Source: an uncultured Lachnospiraceae bacterium (GTDB lineage Bacteria > Bacillota > Clostridia > Lachnospirales > Lachnospiraceae). From it: a stretch of DNA of 5,667 nt. The position numbers and the translations under genes are program-made. How positions within the stretch are numbered: position 1 is the stretch's first letter; every line of letters starts with the position of its first letter. Below the pieces are notes generated by a model. It did not search any database. It worked only from the letters and a program-made list of their open reading frames with translations, and was not told where the DNA came from. Below, piece after piece: positions 5,599 to 5,667 of this stretch. Location: NCBI GenBank assembly GCA_902773445.1, contig CACYEU010000212.1, positions 1 to 5,667 on the forward strand. The letters are read 5' to 3'.

Positions 5599-5634
5599 GC
5601 CGGGAAGAGAGCTCTTTGTCACCGGCGGATTTTT
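5599..5634 (+). terminator. Probable weak rho-independent terminator after cls
   Basis: GCCGG (5599-5603) can pair with CCGGC (5622-5626). An inner AAGA/TCTT helix can stack inside it, separated by an asymmetric internal loop. Five T residues follow at 5630-5634 after GGA. It begins 11 bases past the cls stop, where an operon terminator is expected. The outer stem is short and the T tract is offset, so confidence is modest. Confidence 0.4.
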
Positions 5635-5667
5635 CGGCGAATCTTATTCTTCTTGTCAGACACATAA
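5635..5667. other. End of window, no feature seen
   Basis: After the hairpin behind cls, the last 33 bases show no ribosome binding site, gene start or repeat that I can support. The leftward ATG at 5665 opens a frame that runs back through cls and is not credible as a gene. Confidence 0.4.

Noticed and set aside
5261..5665. A 134-codon leftward frame starting near the window end
   Set aside because: Most of it is antisense to the C-terminal HKD half of cls; composition is random-looking.
1..5667. CRISPR array, tRNA, rRNA, insertion sequence or toxin-antitoxin pair
   Set aside because: No spaced direct repeats, clover-leaf patterns, terminal inverted repeats or transposase sequence are visible, and the P-loop protein lacks a convincing Zeta-toxin signature or small antitoxin partner.

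Overview
The window looks like chromosomal DNA from a low-to-mid GC Gram-positive bacterium, most likely a Clostridia- or Erysipelotrichia-type Firmicute. The reasons are strong AGGAG-type ribosome binding sites, a GTG start, sigma-A-like promoters, a sortase-signal-like C-terminal tail on the first gene, and a three-membrane-segment cardiolipin synthase of the Firmicutes kind. The assignment rests on gene style and protein families only. No RNA gene, CRISPR array, transposase or integrase is visible.

Layout. Positions 2-130 (+) hold the last 42 codons of a surface protein with a hydrophobic segment and a basic tail. A 9-bp hairpin (171-192), usable from both sides, separates it from a leftward block. 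Read right to left, that block contains a YihY/BrkB-family membrane protein (1956 to 1075), a short TetR-type regulator that appears to have lost its C-terminal dimerisation half (996 or 1023 to 664), and a 141-residue soluble protein of unknown function (626 to 201). No terminator is visible between these three, so they may be co-transcribed from the promoter at 2006-2034. Back to back with that promoter is a rightward extended -10 promoter (about 2083-2091). It drives a P-loop kinase-like protein (2156-3244), an overlapping six-segment membrane protein of a conserved but unnamed family (3211-3930), a possible 19-codon micro-ORF joined to it by a TGATG stop/start (3930-3989), and cardiolipin synthase (4010-5587). 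A weak terminator-like hairpin follows (5599-5634).

How the parts may fit. Cardiolipin synthase condenses phosphatidylglycerol into cardiolipin in the membrane, and YihY and the six-segment protein are also integral membrane proteins, so the locus has a cell-envelope theme. The P-loop protein is the least explained member: it has a clear Walker A motif and a kinase-like core, but an N-terminal region of about 105 residues and a charged C-terminus that I cannot assign. The most useful second looks are this P-loop/membrane/Cls operon, the coupled micro-ORF and imperfect palindrome ahead of cls, and the truncated regulator with its odd start region. I see nothing that proves a new biological system.
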